From: Mycobacterium sp. GA-1285
Lineage (GTDB): Bacteria; Actinomycetota; Actinomycetes; Mycobacteriales; Mycobacteriaceae
Direction: 5' to 3'
DNA: 64,000 nucleotides
Assembly (NCBI RefSeq): GCF_001499905.1
Contig: NZ_LQIS01000008.1
Location: 62,001 to 126,000, forward strand
Part shown: positions 8,831-17,744 of the stretch, one piece after another
Layout: every line of letters starts with the position of its first letter
How positions within the stretch are numbered: position 1 is the first letter of the stretch
The notes under the pieces: model-generated
Databases searched by the model: none
What the model was told of the DNA's origin: nothing
What the model saw: only the letters and a program-made list of their open reading frames with translations
Made by a program: the position numbers and the translations under genes

Positions 8831-9196
8831 TGGAGCTGCCGGGAATCGAACCCGGGTCCTACGGCGTTCCCTCAAGGCTTCTCCGTGCGCAGTTCGCTAT
8901 GCCTCTACTCGGATCTCCTGATCACGCGAACAAGTCAGGATGACGATCCCAGTCGCTGTTTGGTGTCCCGATGAGTTCCGCGACCGAGCTCACCGGTTTA
9001 TCCCTCTAGCTGATGCCAGACACCGGGTCGAGGGCTCTCCCGGGCTGACAGACTAGCTGTCGCTTAGGCAGCGAGAGCGTAGTCGCGCTGATTGGAATCG
9101 GCGCTTAATTGGTTGCAACGACGCTTACGGTGGTCTCTTGCCTGCACCGGCACGCTTCCCTTGATTCGACGCTCGAAGTCGAAACCGTTCAGCCCC
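8831..9196 (-). ncRNA. ssrA: transfer-messenger RNA (tmRNA)
   Basis: About 366 nt on the minus strand. The 5' end reads GGGGCTGAACGGTTTCGACT, the standard tmRNA start. The 3' end carries the tRNA-like T-arm GGTTCGATTCC and an acceptor strand CAGCTCC complementary to GGGGCTG; CCA is not encoded. The tag frame runs from GCC 9102 to TAA 9064 and encodes ADSNQRDYALAA. tmRNA with SmpB releases stalled ribosomes and marks the unfinished protein for proteolysis. smpB lies 1.1 kb upstream on the same strand. The 110 bp between its 5' end and the next gene should hold the promoter, but I could not fix its elements. Confidence 0.97.
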
Positions 9197-9306
9197 ATGT
9201 CTAGTTGTCGAACATCACCCCGCCGAACTGGCAGGAGTATTCATGCTACGCGACCTTCAACACCTCACGCCAAACATTTATGCCCGCACCGACACGTCGT
9301 CGCTGG

Positions 9307-10143
9307 TCAGATTACGTAGTTGAGGTGCTCGACGACGCGCCGGCCAACCTGCTCGTCGCCGCCGTAGTCGATCGCGTCGGCGTGCTCGGCCGGCGCGGTC
9401 CGGCCACCGGCCAGGCGCGCGAACAGCAGGGCGTCCAGCGTGATCGTCGCCGTCGGCTCGGCGCCGCCAAAGTCCTCCACGACCCGGCCACGGCCCTCGA
9501 CCGCGACGTTGATCTTCCGGCCCAGCGGCCCGGTCAGCACGATCGACACCCGGGACCCGTCCGGCGCCCCGCCCAGCTTGCCGACCACAAATCCCATGCT
9601 TGCCGCCATCTCGTCGAGTGCGAATACCGCCGGCGCTCCGGTCGGGTCGGACGCGGGCCGACCGACCGCGTCGCGGATGTCGTGCTCATGCAACCAGCAG
9701 TCGAAGATCCGCACCCGCATGAACCGGCCGTAGGTGTCCGGTCCTGCAGGCGTGGCGGTGACACTGTTCCACTCGTCGTCCGCCATCGCCGCCAACGCCT
9801 CACGCCGCTCGGAGGTGACCGCGCGGAAGCGCGACACCAGCTCGTCGGGGCTGAGACTGCGAAGGTGGCGCACCCACCGTTCGTTCAGCCCACCGATGTC
9901 GTTGCGCACGTGCTCGAGCGTGGACACGTCGATGTCGACCTCGGGCGTGCCGACGCCCTGCAACATCGACTCGGTTCCGACCACGTGCGCGACGACGTCG
10001 CGCACCGACCATCCGGGCAGCGACGTAGCCGCCTGCCACTGCGCGTCGGTCAGACCGTCGACCAACTCACCGATCGCGTCCCACTGCGCAAACAGGGCGT
10101 CGAGCACCGTCTCTTTGTCCAGAACGGTCAGCGGGCGTGTCAT
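9307..10143 (-). CDS. mycothiol-dependent maleylpyruvate isomerase-like protein
   Basis: About 278 residues (ATG 10143; an in-frame GTG precedes it). The N-terminal half is a DinB/maleylpyruvate-isomerase domain: LPGWSVRDVVAHVVGTE near residue 53 and HEHDIRDAVGRP supply the metal-ligand histidines and Asp. The C-terminal part (VSIVLTGPLGRKINVAVEGRG) resembles the sterol-carrier-like tail of this family. Such proteins use mycothiol, but most have no known substrate. It sits between smpB and ssrA, as Rv3099c does in M. tuberculosis by my recollection. Its link to ribosome rescue, if any, is unknown. Confidence 0.82.
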   Translation of the reverse strand: MTRPLTVLDKETVLDALFAQWDAIGELVDGLTDAQWQAATSLPGWSVRDVVAHVVGTESMLQGVGTPEVDIDVSTLEHVRNDIGGLNERWVRHLRSLSPDELVSRFRAVTSERREALAAMADDEWNSVTATPAGPDTYGRFMRVRIFDCWLHEHDIRDAVGRPASDPTGAPAVFALDEMAASMGFVVGKLGGAPDGSRVSIVLTGPLGRKINVAVEGRGRVVEDFGGAEPTATITLDALLFARLAGGRTAPAEHADAIDYGGDEQVGRRVVEHLNYVI

Positions 10144-10171
10144 CACCCGCAGATGCTAGTCATGCATCAGT

Positions 10172-10236
10172 CCGCGAGCGACCGCGTTCGTACACATCCG
10201 CACGGCGTGTCGAGGTACAGACGCGGTCACTCGCGG
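10172..10236. repeat. dispersed ~65-nt palindromic element, copy 1
   Basis: Arms CCGCGAGCGACCGCGT (10172-10187) and ACGCGGTCACTCGCGG (10221-10236) pair over 16 positions with one mismatch and flank a 33-nt centre. The whole unit matches a second copy at 61882-61944 in arms and centre. It lies between smpB and the downstream isomerase-like gene and could form a long hairpin in the transcript. Confidence 0.75.
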
Positions 10237-10263
10237 TATGGGAGGGTACAGAAGGGGGGTCGG

Positions 10264-10770
10264 TCAGGTCATGCCCTTGGCGCGGCGACCCAACTCTCGG
10301 GTGATCTCGCGTTGCGCGTCGCGGCGCGCCAGGTCCTGTCGCTTGTCACGGGCCTCTTTACCGCGGGCCAGTGCCAGTTCCACCTTCACCTTGCCGTCGG
10401 TGAAGTACAGCGACAGCGGCACCAGCGTGAGGTTGCCGTCGCGGATGCGGCCGATCAGCTGATCGATCTGCCTGCGGTGCAACAAGAGTTTCCGGTTGCG
10501 CCGCGGCGCGTGGTTCGTCCAGCTGCCGTGGTGATACTCCGGGATGTGGACGTTGCGCAGCCACACCTCGCCGTCGTCGACGGTGGCGAACGCGTCGGCC
10601 AGCGACGCCTGCCCGTCGCGCAGGCTCTTCACCTCCGTGCCGACCAGCTGGATGCCCGCCTCGAACGTTTCCAGGATCGAATAGTTGTGTCGCGCTTTGC
10701 GATTGGTCGCCACGACCTTGTTGTTGCCGGACCGGGAAGGATCGGCTTTCTTGGCGCCCTGTTTCGGCAT
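10264..10770 (-). CDS. smpB: SsrA-binding protein SmpB
   Basis: 168 residues from ATG 10770. It contains the SmpB core: [32 protein letters not shown], then [18 protein letters not shown] and the basic C-terminal tail ([20 protein letters not shown]). SmpB binds the tRNA-like domain of tmRNA and delivers it to stalled ribosomes; the tail enters the empty mRNA channel. It starts two bases after the ftsX stop, so it belongs to the ftsE-ftsX transcript, and its partner ssrA lies 1.1 kb downstream on the same strand. The frame is open far upstream, but that part is antisense noise over ftsX. Confidence 0.97.
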   Translation of the reverse strand: MPKQGAKKADPSRSGNNKVVATNRKARHNYSILETFEAGIQLVGTEVKSLRDGQASLADAFATVDDGEVWLRNVHIPEYHHGSWTNHAPRRNRKLLLHRRQIDQLIGRIRDGNLTLVPLSLYFTDGKVKVELALARGKEARDKRQDLARRDAQREITRELGRRAKGMT

Positions 10771-10772
10771 GG

Positions 10773-11669
10773 CTAGCGTCGGATGTAAAGCCGCAGTGTG
10801 ACGTACGCGGTGATGCCCGACATCGCCAGCCCGAGGAACAGCATCAGCGGAGCGCTGAAGTACAACACGTCGGCGTAGTCGACCTTGGCGATCAGGTTCG
10901 CTTGATAGAACTGGTTCAGCGCGTTCTCTAAGAACAGCGCCCGCACCACTATCAATCCGATAATCGCGATGATCACACCGATCAACGCCGCCAGCATCGC
11001 CTCCACCAGGAACGGCAACTGGGTGTACCATCGGCTGGCCCCGACCAGCCGCATGATGCCGATCTCGGTGCGTCGGGTGTATGCCGCGACTTGGACCATG
11101 TTGGCTATCAACAGGATTGCGCCGACCGCCTGCACCAACGCCACCGCGAACGCGGCGTTGCTGATGCCGTCGAGGACCGCGAAGAGCCGGTCGATCAGCT
11201 CCTTCTGGTTGAGCACGTTGAGCACGCCGGGCTGGCCGACCATGGCCTCGTCGAAGTCCTTGTGCTGCTCGGGATCGTCGAGCTTGACGATGAACGACGC
11301 CGGAAACGCGTCGCGCCCGGCGACGTCCTTGTACTGCGGGAACTTCGTGATCGCATCGTCGTAGGCCTCGTCGCGGTTGAGGAACCGCACCGAGCGCACG
11401 TCGTCGCGGTCCTCGATCTGCTGGCGCAGCGCCTTGCACGGGTCGGCGTCGCAAGACGGGTCGTTGGCCGAGACGTCGTTGGTCAAGAAGACCTGACTCT
11501 CGACACGGTCGAGGTAGATGTTGCGGGACTGGTCGGCCAGCCGGACGACGAGCATGCCGCCGCCGAACAGGCCGATCGAGATGGCGGTCGTCAGGATCAT
11601 CGCCACGGTCATGGTGACGTTGCGACGAAATCCGGTGAGAACCTCGTTGATCAGGAAGCCGAAGCGCAC
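10773..11669 (-). CDS. ftsX: cell division membrane protein FtsX
   Basis: 298 residues with the FtsX layout: cytoplasmic N-terminus, first membrane helix about 19-43, a large extracytoplasmic loop, then three membrane helices from about residue 175 to the end. The loop has Cys73 and Cys78 (DPSCDADPC), which could form a disulfide. FtsX pairs with the ATPase FtsE at the division site and activates peptidoglycan hydrolases through the loop. The GTG start shares one base with the ftsE stop (TAGTG), so translation is coupled. Confidence 0.95.
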   Translation of the reverse strand: MRFGFLINEVLTGFRRNVTMTVAMILTTAISIGLFGGGMLVVRLADQSRNIYLDRVESQVFLTNDVSANDPSCDADPCKALRQQIEDRDDVRSVRFLNRDEAYDDAITKFPQYKDVAGRDAFPASFIVKLDDPEQHKDFDEAMVGQPGVLNVLNQKELIDRLFAVLDGISNAAFAVALVQAVGAILLIANMVQVAAYTRRTEIGIMRLVGASRWYTQLPFLVEAMLAALIGVIIAIIGLIVVRALFLENALNQFYQANLIAKVDYADVLYFSAPLMLFLGLAMSGITAYVTLRLYIRR

Positions 11670-12358
11670 TAGCGATCCATTCCGTAGACGCCGCGCTGCT
11701 CGTCGCGAATCAGCCGGCCGAGTTCGAGTTCGACGACCCGCTGGCGCATTGAGTCGACGATGTGGTGGTCGTGGGTGGCCATCAACACCGTGGTCCCGGT
11801 GCGGTTGATCCGCTCGAGCAGATCCATGATGTCCTTGCTGGTCTCCGGGTCCAGGTTGCCGGTGGGCTCGTCGGCGAGCAGCACCAGCGGCCGGTTGACG
11901 AACGCACGGGCGATCGCGACGCGCTGCTGTTCGCCGCCCGACAGCTCGGCCGGCAGCCGGTTGGCCTTACCCGACAGCCCGACCATCTCCAGCACGTCGG
12001 GCACCACCCGGTTGATGGTGTCGGGGCGTTTGCCGATGACCTCCAGCGCGAACGCGACGTTTTCGAAGACGGTCTTCTGCTGCAGCAGCCGGAAATCCTG
12101 GAACACGCAGCCGATCACCTGGCGCAGGCTGGGGATGTGGCGGCCGGGCAGCTTGTTGACGTGGAACTTCGACACCTGGATGTCGCCGTGGGTCGGGGAC
12201 TCCTCGGCCAGCAGCAGCCGCATGAACGTCGACTTGCCCGAACCCGACGGCCCGATGAGGAAGACGAACTCACCCTTGTCGATCTTGACCGAGACGTTGT
12301 CGAGCGCGGGCCGCGCCGACGACTTGTACTGCTTGGTCACGTTGTTGAGGGTGATCAT
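11669..12358 (-). CDS. ftsE: cell division ATP-binding protein FtsE
   Basis: 229 residues from ATG 12358. ABC ATPase motifs: Walker A GPSGSGKS at 36-43, Q-loop CVFQD, signature LSGGEQQR at 139-146, Walker B VLLADEPT at 159-166 and the switch His in ATHDHHIVD. FtsE drives FtsX in regulating septal peptidoglycan hydrolysis. An in-frame GTG sits one codon before the ATG; the ATG matches the usual MITL start. It is the first of the ftsE-ftsX-smpB run and follows the membrane-protein gene by 36 bp. Confidence 0.96.
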   Translation of the reverse strand: MITLNNVTKQYKSSARPALDNVSVKIDKGEFVFLIGPSGSGKSTFMRLLLAEESPTHGDIQVSKFHVNKLPGRHIPSLRQVIGCVFQDFRLLQQKTVFENVAFALEVIGKRPDTINRVVPDVLEMVGLSGKANRLPAELSGGEQQRVAIARAFVNRPLVLLADEPTGNLDPETSKDIMDLLERINRTGTTVLMATHDHHIVDSMRQRVVELELGRLIRDEQRGVYGMDR

Positions 12359-12394
12359 CACGGCACGCCAGTGTAGCGGGGCAACAGGAGTGCC

Positions 12395-12850
12395 CTAGCT
12401 GGGCGGAGGCGTCGCCGGTGGCGGCAGCAGTTGCGGCACCGGGGGCACCAGCGGCGTATCGGTCGTCGGTGGCGCCCCCTCGGGGCCGATGGTCTGGGTG
12501 ATCGGTGCTCGCGGACCCAAGCCGTCGGGGTCGATCACCGTCGTCGTCGGCGTCGACGGGCTGGGCGTCGTCTCGGTCGGGCTCGTGGTGGTCGTCGTCG
12601 TGGTCGGGGTGGTGGTCGTGGTCGTCGGCTCGGTGGGCCGTCGGACGTTGGTGCGCGGCACCCACGTGTAGTTCGGGTCCGGAACGAAGCCCGGCGGCAC
12701 CACGGCGGGGGCGGGCTCCGGCGGTGCGGCGGGTGAAGGCTCGTAGATGTTGTTCAACCAGACCAGGGCGGCGAACGCGACGATCAGTGTGGCCGTCGAG
12801 GTGCGGATGCGACCGTTGAACAGGTGGCTCGGGAGCCGAAATCTACCCAC
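12395..12850 (-). CDS. Pro/Thr-rich single-pass membrane protein (Rv3103c-like)
   Basis: 151 residues from GTG 12850, which overlaps the mscS-like stop by 8 bp. A basic N-terminus ([15 protein letters not shown]) leads into one hydrophobic segment at about 19-33. The remainder is outside the membrane and of low complexity: a threonine run at about 76-93 flanked by Pro/Ala-rich text. There is no catalytic motif. The position between mscS-like and ftsE matches Rv3103c as I recall it. A periplasmic spacer or cell-wall-associated role is a guess. Confidence 0.75.
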   Translation of the reverse strand: MGRFRLPSHLFNGRIRTSTATLIVAFAALVWLNNIYEPSPAAPPEPAPAVVPPGFVPDPNYTWVPRTNVRRPTEPTTTTTTPTTTTTTTSPTETTPSPSTPTTTVIDPDGLGPRAPITQTIGPEGAPPTTDTPLVPPVPQLLPPPATPPPS

Positions 12851-13832
12851 TCTTATCGGCTTTCCGGGTCGCGTCGGTGGCCTGCTGGCCGGATTCAGCG
12901 TCGCTGATCGCCGCTGACTGAGGCATCGCGCTGGCTACCGGGGCCGCGTCGGCGGGATTGACCACCCCGGCGCTGGCCAGCGCGTGGAGTACCAGCACGC
13001 GCAGCCGCCTGCCGGCCTCGAACTGCTTGCCCGGCAGCGTGCGCGCGACCATGCGCAGGTTGACGTTGTCGAGCCCGATGTTTTCCACACCCATCAGCGA
13101 TGGCTCGTCCAACAACAGATCCTTGAGCTGACGATCCTCCATCGACTTGCTACACACCTCGTGCAGCAGGTCGTTGACGCGGTTGAGGTCGGCGCTCACC
13201 GGGACGGGAATGTCGATCACCGCGCGTGCCCAGTCCTTGGACAGGTTCAACGACCGGACGATGTTCCCGTTGGGAACGGTGTAGACCTCACCCTCGGCCG
13301 TGCGCAGTTTGGTCACCCGCAGAGTGACCTCTTCAACGGTGCCGACCGACTCCTCCGACGCGCCGACCATGCTCAACTGCACGAGGTCGCCGAATCCGTA
13401 CTGACGCTCGGTGATGATGAAGAACCCGCTGAGGAGGTCCTGCACCACTTTCTGGGCACCGAAGCCCAGCGCGGCGCCCAGCACGGCCGCCGGCGCCACC
13501 AGAGAGCTGATGGGAAGGTCGAGTACATCGGTGATCTGCGCCGCCACCACCACGAAAAGCAGCACGATCGCGACCCAGGATATGACGTTCGCGACCGCTT
13601 GCCGGTGCTTGGAGGCCTCCGACCGCACCAACGTGTCGCCGGACTGGAAATTCGCCTCGAGCCGTCGGGTGACTCTGCGCGCCGCCCAGTTGATGAAGCG
13701 GGCCGCAAGGATCGCGCCGATCACCAGCAGCGTGATATTGAGACCTTTGGTGAGGATCCACTCGCCGATCCCGTGATGCCAGAAGCCATGCCACGCCTCG
13801 GCCGGCGAGAACGCCACGTTGCTATTCGTCAT
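12843..13832 (-). CDS. MscS-family mechanosensitive ion channel
   Basis: 329 residues. Membrane helices lie at about 26-48, 80-100 and 108-128. The pore-lining third helix is glycine/alanine-rich ([24 protein letters not shown]), the MscS signature. A soluble beta domain follows ([44 protein letters not shown]). Such channels open under membrane tension to release osmolytes during hypo-osmotic shock. The last about 40 residues are Ala/Ser-rich and probably disordered. Its ATG overlaps the prfB stop by 11 bp, so it is coupled to prfB. Confidence 0.88.
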   Translation of the reverse strand: MTNSNVAFSPAEAWHGFWHHGIGEWILTKGLNITLLVIGAILAARFINWAARRVTRRLEANFQSGDTLVRSEASKHRQAVANVISWVAIVLLFVVVAAQITDVLDLPISSLVAPAAVLGAALGFGAQKVVQDLLSGFFIITERQYGFGDLVQLSMVGASEESVGTVEEVTLRVTKLRTAEGEVYTVPNGNIVRSLNLSKDWARAVIDIPVPVSADLNRVNDLLHEVCSKSMEDRQLKDLLLDEPSLMGVENIGLDNVNLRMVARTLPGKQFEAGRRLRVLVLHALASAGVVNPADAAPVASAMPQSAAISDAESGQQATDATRKADKSG

Positions 13833-14928
13833 CTTGGCTCTTGCGCCAACGAATCCCCGCTTCGAGGAAGCCGTCGATGTCTCCGTCGAGCACCGCGGCC
13901 GGGTTGCCGACCTCGTACTCGGTGCGTAGGTCCTTGACCATCTGGTAGGGGTGCAGCACGTAGGACCGCATCTGGTTGCCCCAAGAGCTGCCGCCGTCGC
14001 CCTTGAGGGCGTCCATCTCGGCGCGCTCCTCTAAACGCTTGCGCTCCAACAACTTCGCCTGTAAGACCCGCATCGCCGAAACCTTGTTCTGCAACTGCGA
14101 CTTTTCGTTCTGGCAGGTCACCACGATGCCCGTAGGGATGTGGGTCAACCGGACCGCCGAGTCGGTGGTGTTGACCGACTGGCCACCTGGGCCACTGGAC
14201 CGGTACACGTCAACGCGCACATCGCTTTCCGGGATGTCGATGTGGTCGGTGGTCTCCACCACCGGCAGCACCTCGACGTCGGCGAACGACGTCTGCCTGC
14301 GGCTCTGGTTGTCGAACGGGCTGATGCGCACGAGGCGGTGGGTGCCCTGCTCGACCGACAGGGTGCCGTAGGCGAACGGCGCGTGCACCGCGAACGTCGC
14401 ACTCTTGATCCCGGCCTCTTCGGCGTAGGAGATGTCGAACACCTCGACGGGATAGTCGTGCTGTTCGGCCCAGCGGATGTACATGCGCATCAACATCTCG
14501 GCCCAGTCCGCGGCGTCCACCCCGCCGGCGCCTGAGCGGATCGTGACGACGGCCTCGCGCTCGTCGTACTCCCCGGACAGCAGGGTGCGGACCTCCATCG
14601 CCTCGATGTCCTCGCGCAGCTTGCCCAGCTCGGCGTCCGCTTCGGCGAGTTCGTCCGCGCTGCCGTCCTCGGCGGCCAGCTCGTACATCACCGGCAGGTC
14701 GTCGAGGCGCTGCCGAAGCTCCTCGACGCGCCGCAACTCCCCCTGGGTGTGCGACAACTCGCTGGTGACCTTCTGCGCACGCGCCTGGTCGTCCCACAGG
14801 TTCGGGTCGGAGGCCTCGTGCTCGAGCTTCTCGATGCGACCGCGCAGGCCTTCGACGTCGAGGACCCGCTCCACCGTCGTCAGGGTGGAGTCGAGGGCAG
14901 CGAGGTCGGCTTGACGGTCAGGATCCAC
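13822..14928 (-). CDS. prfB: peptide chain release factor 2
   Basis: 368 residues from GTG 14928. The SPF tripeptide that reads UGA/UAA stop codons is at 203-205 and the catalytic GGQ loop at 248-250 ([10 protein letters not shown]). The N-terminal helical domain occupies about 1-110. The frame is continuous: the in-frame UGA used for autoregulatory frameshifting in enterobacteria is absent. RF2 hydrolyses peptidyl-tRNA at UGA and UAA. It heads a minus-strand run with mscS-like, ftsEX and smpB and is divergent from fprA. Confidence 0.97.
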   Translation of the reverse strand: MDPDRQADLAALDSTLTTVERVLDVEGLRGRIEKLEHEASDPNLWDDQARAQKVTSELSHTQGELRRVEELRQRLDDLPVMYELAAEDGSADELAEADAELGKLREDIEAMEVRTLLSGEYDEREAVVTIRSGAGGVDAADWAEMLMRMYIRWAEQHDYPVEVFDISYAEEAGIKSATFAVHAPFAYGTLSVEQGTHRLVRISPFDNQSRRQTSFADVEVLPVVETTDHIDIPESDVRVDVYRSSGPGGQSVNTTDSAVRLTHIPTGIVVTCQNEKSQLQNKVSAMRVLQAKLLERKRLEERAEMDALKGDGGSSWGNQMRSYVLHPYQMVKDLRTEYEVGNPAAVLDGDIDGFLEAGIRWRKSQDDE

Positions 14929-15090
14929 GGAAGTTCAGGTTACCCGTGAGCCGATCGGCGCCGGTTCTGGCGACTGGCGGCAACGAGGACGCTCCGCGTT
15001 CTAGCATCGGATGCGTACCAGCCGGCCCCGACGCGACAGCCCCTTGCGCGAGGCCGGGCAGCGATAAGGAAGCTTCGACAAAAGGTGTCC

Positions 15091-16455
15091 ATGCGCCCCT
15101 ACCACGTGGCGATCGTCGGCTCAGGGCCTTCGGGTTACTTTGCCGCGGCGTCGTTACTCAAGTTCGCCGATTCCCAAGACGACTCCGACGTGCGCGTCGA
15201 CATGCTCGAGATGTTGCCGACCCCGTGGGGGCTGGTGCGCTCGGGTGTGGCGCCCGACCATCCGAAGATCAAGTCGATCAGCGCCCAGTTCGAGAAGACG
15301 GCGTTGGATCCGCGCTTCCGCTTCTTCGGCAACGTCGCGGTCGGCGAGCATGTGCACCCCGCAGAGTTGGCCGAACAGTACGACGCGGTGATCTACGCCG
15401 TCGGCGCGCAATCCGACCGGGCGCTTGGTATCCCCGGCGAGGACCTGCCCGGAAGCGTCGCCGCCGTCGATTTCGTCGGCTGGTACAACGCCCACCCGCA
15501 TTTCGAGGAGATCGCGCCGGATATCTCCAGCGGGCGCGCCGTCGTGATCGGCAACGGCAACGTCGCGCTCGACGTGGCGCGGATACTCGTCACTGATCCC
15601 GATGTGCTGGCCGCGACGGACATCGCCGACCACGCGTTGAAGTCGCTGCACGACCGCGGGGTGGAGGAAGTCCTCGTGGTCGGGAGGCGGGGGCCGTTAC
15701 AGGCGCCGTTCACCACGCTGGAGTTGCGCGAGCTCGGGCACCTCGAGGGGCTCGGCGATGTCGACGTCATCATCGATCCCGCCGACTTCGCCGACATCAC
15801 CGACGACGACCTCGAAGCGGCGGGCAAGACCGTGCGCAACAACATCAAGGTGTTGCGCGGCTATGCGGAACAGACACCGAAGAATGCCAAGCGGCGCATC
15901 GTCTTCCGCTTTCGCACCTCTCCGATCGAGATCAAGGGGAACGGTCGCGTCGAATCGATCGTGCTCGGCCGCAACGAGCTGGTCGAGGAGAACGGCCGCA
16001 TCGTCGCCAAGGACACCGGTGAACGTGAGGAGGTGCCGGCTCAGCTCGTGGTGCGCGCCGTCGGCTATCGCGGTGTGCCGACGCCCGGTCTGCCGTTCGA
16101 CGAGCGCAGCGGCACGATCCCACACACCGCCGGGCGCATCGAAGGCAGCCGCAACGAGTACGTCGTCGGCTGGATCAAGCGTGGGCCGACGGGTGTGATC
16201 GGCAGTAACAAGAGCGATTCGCAGGAAACCGTGGACACGCTGATCGCCGACCTGTCTCAAGCTCAACTCGCCGACTTGGGCGAGGACCATTCCCGGCGGC
16301 TGGCGGAATGGCTCGTCGAGCGGCAGCCGAAGGTGGTCACCGACGACCACTGGCGGCTGATCGACGAGTACGAGCGCTCAGCGGGTGAACGGGACGGTCG
16401 ACCGCGCGTGAAGCTGACCACCGTGGCCGCGATGCTGAAGATCGGGCACGGCTGA
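15091..16455 (+). CDS. fprA: NADPH-ferredoxin reductase FprA
   Basis: 454 residues from ATG 15091, with AAAAGG upstream. FAD motif GSGPSG at 10-15, the MLEMLPTPWGLVRSGVAPDHP stretch typical of adrenodoxin-reductase-like enzymes, and the NADP motif GNGNVALDVARIL. It matches M. tuberculosis FprA almost motif for motif, including VGWIKRGPTGVIG near the C-terminus. It transfers electrons from NADPH to ferredoxin, which can feed P450s; the P450 in this window is a possible client, though that is inference. Divergent from prfB with about 160 bp between. Confidence 0.95.
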   Translation: MRPYHVAIVGSGPSGYFAAASLLKFADSQDDSDVRVDMLEMLPTPWGLVRSGVAPDHPKIKSISAQFEKTALDPRFRFFGNVAVGEHVHPAELAEQYDAVIYAVGAQSDRALGIPGEDLPGSVAAVDFVGWYNAHPHFEEIAPDISSGRAVVIGNGNVALDVARILVTDPDVLAATDIADHALKSLHDRGVEEVLVVGRRGPLQAPFTTLELRELGHLEGLGDVDVIIDPADFADITDDDLEAAGKTVRNNIKVLRGYAEQTPKNAKRRIVFRFRTSPIEIKGNGRVESIVLGRNELVEENGRIVAKDTGEREEVPAQLVVRAVGYRGVPTPGLPFDERSGTIPHTAGRIEGSRNEYVVGWIKRGPTGVIGSNKSDSQETVDTLIADLSQAQLADLGEDHSRRLAEWLVERQPKVVTDDHWRLIDEYERSAGERDGRPRVKLTTVAAMLKIGHG

Positions 16456-16458
16456 TCG

Positions 16459-16827
16459 TCAGGAGTAGGGCGGGGGCGCGGGTGGTGGCACAGCGTCCGG
16501 TGGCGGAGCCTGCGGCGCGAATCGCCAGTTGTCCGGGTTCTTCGGCGAGTAGACGACGGGAATCAGTTGGCCCATCGTCGGCCAGTCGTCGACGTCGACC
16601 TCGAGCCGCGCATACACGACGTGCTCGTTGACCGTCGGCCCGTTGATGACACCGGTGATCGTGACGTACTGAGGTCCGGCGACGCCGGTGGGTCGCGGGC
16701 TGACGCCGGTGACCAGCAGTTGACCCGACGGCCAGTCAGGCGGGGTGCCTCGGCGGCGCATCAGCATCGGTCGGGCCAGCAGCACGAGCGCACCGACCAG
16801 CAGCAGTATCACCGCGAATTCCCACAC
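16459..16827 (-). CDS. small single-pass membrane protein, conserved hypothetical
   Basis: 122 residues from GTG 16827. One membrane helix at about 4-20 ([17 protein letters not shown]) is followed by basic residues and then a small beta-rich domain ([33 protein letters not shown]). The C-terminus is proline-rich. It lies tail to tail with fprA (3 bp apart) and head to head with hisN (23 bp apart). No enzyme motif is visible and I do not recognise a named family. Confidence 0.65.
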   Translation of the reverse strand: MWEFAVILLLVGALVLLARPMLMRRRGTPPDWPSGQLLVTGVSPRPTGVAGPQYVTITGVINGPTVNEHVVYARLEVDVDDWPTMGQLIPVVYSPKNPDNWRFAPQAPPPDAVPPPAPPPYS

Positions 16828-16850
16828 CCCGTCATGGTAGGACGACAGTC

Positions 16851-17648
16851 ATGACTGCCACCGAGTCGGACGACCTGACGCTGGCGTTGACCCTCGCCGA
16901 CGAGGCAGACGCGCAGACGACGGCCCGCTTCGGCGCGGTGGACCTCGTCGTCGAGACCAAACCCGACCTGACCCCCGCCACCGATGCCGACCTCGAAGTC
17001 GAATCGATGATCCGGAAACGCCTCGAGCGGGAGCGCCCGGACGATTCGGTGTTCGGTGAGGAGTTCGGCGGCAGCCAAGAGTTCGTGGGCAGGCAGTGGG
17101 TCATCGACCCGATCGACGGCACGAAGAACTTCGTCCGGGGGGTACCGGTGTGGGCGACGCTGATCGCGTTGTTGCACGACGGCGTACCCGTGCTCGGTGT
17201 CGTGAGTGCACCCGCCCTGCAACGACGGTGGTGGGCGGTGACCGGCCGGGGTGCGTTCGCGCGGGTAGGCGAGCAGGCGGAGCGACGGCTGAGCGTGTCG
17301 AAGGTCGACGACCTCGACTCGGCGAGCCTCGCGTTCTCCAGCCTCTCGGGGTGGGCCGACCGCGGTGTCCGCGACCAGTTCGTCGCGCTGACCGACACGG
17401 TGTGGCGGGTGCGCGGCTACGGCGACTTCTACAACTACTGCCTGGTCGCGGAGGGCGCCGTCGACATCGCGATGGAGCCGGAAGTCTCGACGTGGGACCT
17501 CGCGCCGCTCGACGTCCTGGTGCGCGAGGCGGGCGGCCGCTTCACCAACCTCGCAGGTGAGCCCGGGCCGCATGGCGGCAGCGCGGTCGCGACCAACGGC
17601 CTGCTGCACGACACGGTGCTGCGCAGGCTTTCAGCGTCTGCGCTGTGA
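16851..17648 (+). CDS. hisN: histidinol-phosphatase, inositol monophosphatase family
   Basis: 265 residues. Metal-site motifs of the IMPase superfamily: GEEFG at 69-73, [15 protein letters not shown] with Asp86 and Asp89, and the C-terminal [15 protein letters not shown]. The arrangement matches Rv3137, the mycobacterial HisN that dephosphorylates histidinol phosphate in histidine synthesis. IMPase paralogues in actinobacteria are hard to tell apart by motif; the assignment rests mainly on position next to fprA and fadE24/fadE23. Confidence 0.85.
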   Translation: MTATESDDLTLALTLADEADAQTTARFGAVDLVVETKPDLTPATDADLEVESMIRKRLERERPDDSVFGEEFGGSQEFVGRQWVIDPIDGTKNFVRGVPVWATLIALLHDGVPVLGVVSAPALQRRWWAVTGRGAFARVGEQAERRLSVSKVDDLDSASLAFSSLSGWADRGVRDQFVALTDTVWRVRGYGDFYNYCLVAEGAVDIAMEPEVSTWDLAPLDVLVREAGGRFTNLAGEPGPHGGSAVATNGLLHDTVLRRLSASAL

Positions 17649-17658
17649 GTTCGACAAC

Positions 17659-17703
17659 AACTTACTTGTGAGTCAGTTCCGATACCTTACTCTGGAGTCA
17701 GTT
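17659..17703 (+). promoter_or_regulatory. two tandem dyad operators and candidate promoter before fadE24
   Basis: Site 1, AACTTACTTGTGAGTCAGTT (17659-17678), has half-sites AACTKACT around a 4-bp centre with one mismatch. Site 2 (17684-17703) repeats 15 of its 20 bases with the same right half AGTCAGTT, starting 25 bp later. TTGTGA (17666-17671) and TACTCT (17688-17693), 16 bp apart, could be the -35 and -10. A repressor bound at both sites would cover this promoter. The regulator is unknown. Confidence 0.5.
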
Positions 17704-17744
17704 CGACGAGTTCGGACGTCACAAATCAAAGCGAGGCAGTCGAA

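Noticed and set aside
8831..8870. tRNA-like segment as a separate tRNA gene
   Set aside because: It is the 3' tRNA-like domain of tmRNA, whose 5' end and tag frame are found on the same strand.
9205..10776. 523-codon open frame on the plus strand
   Set aside because: It runs antisense through the isomerase-like gene and smpB, both of which have clear family motifs; the translated text is low-complexity Arg/Val/Gln.
12431..12819. plus-strand open frames rich in Val, Gly and Arg
   Set aside because: They are the mirror of the threonine/proline codon repeats of the minus-strand membrane protein.
13822..14928. programmed frameshift in prfB
   Set aside because: The reading frame is continuous from the GTG start through the SPF and GGQ motifs, with no internal UGA.
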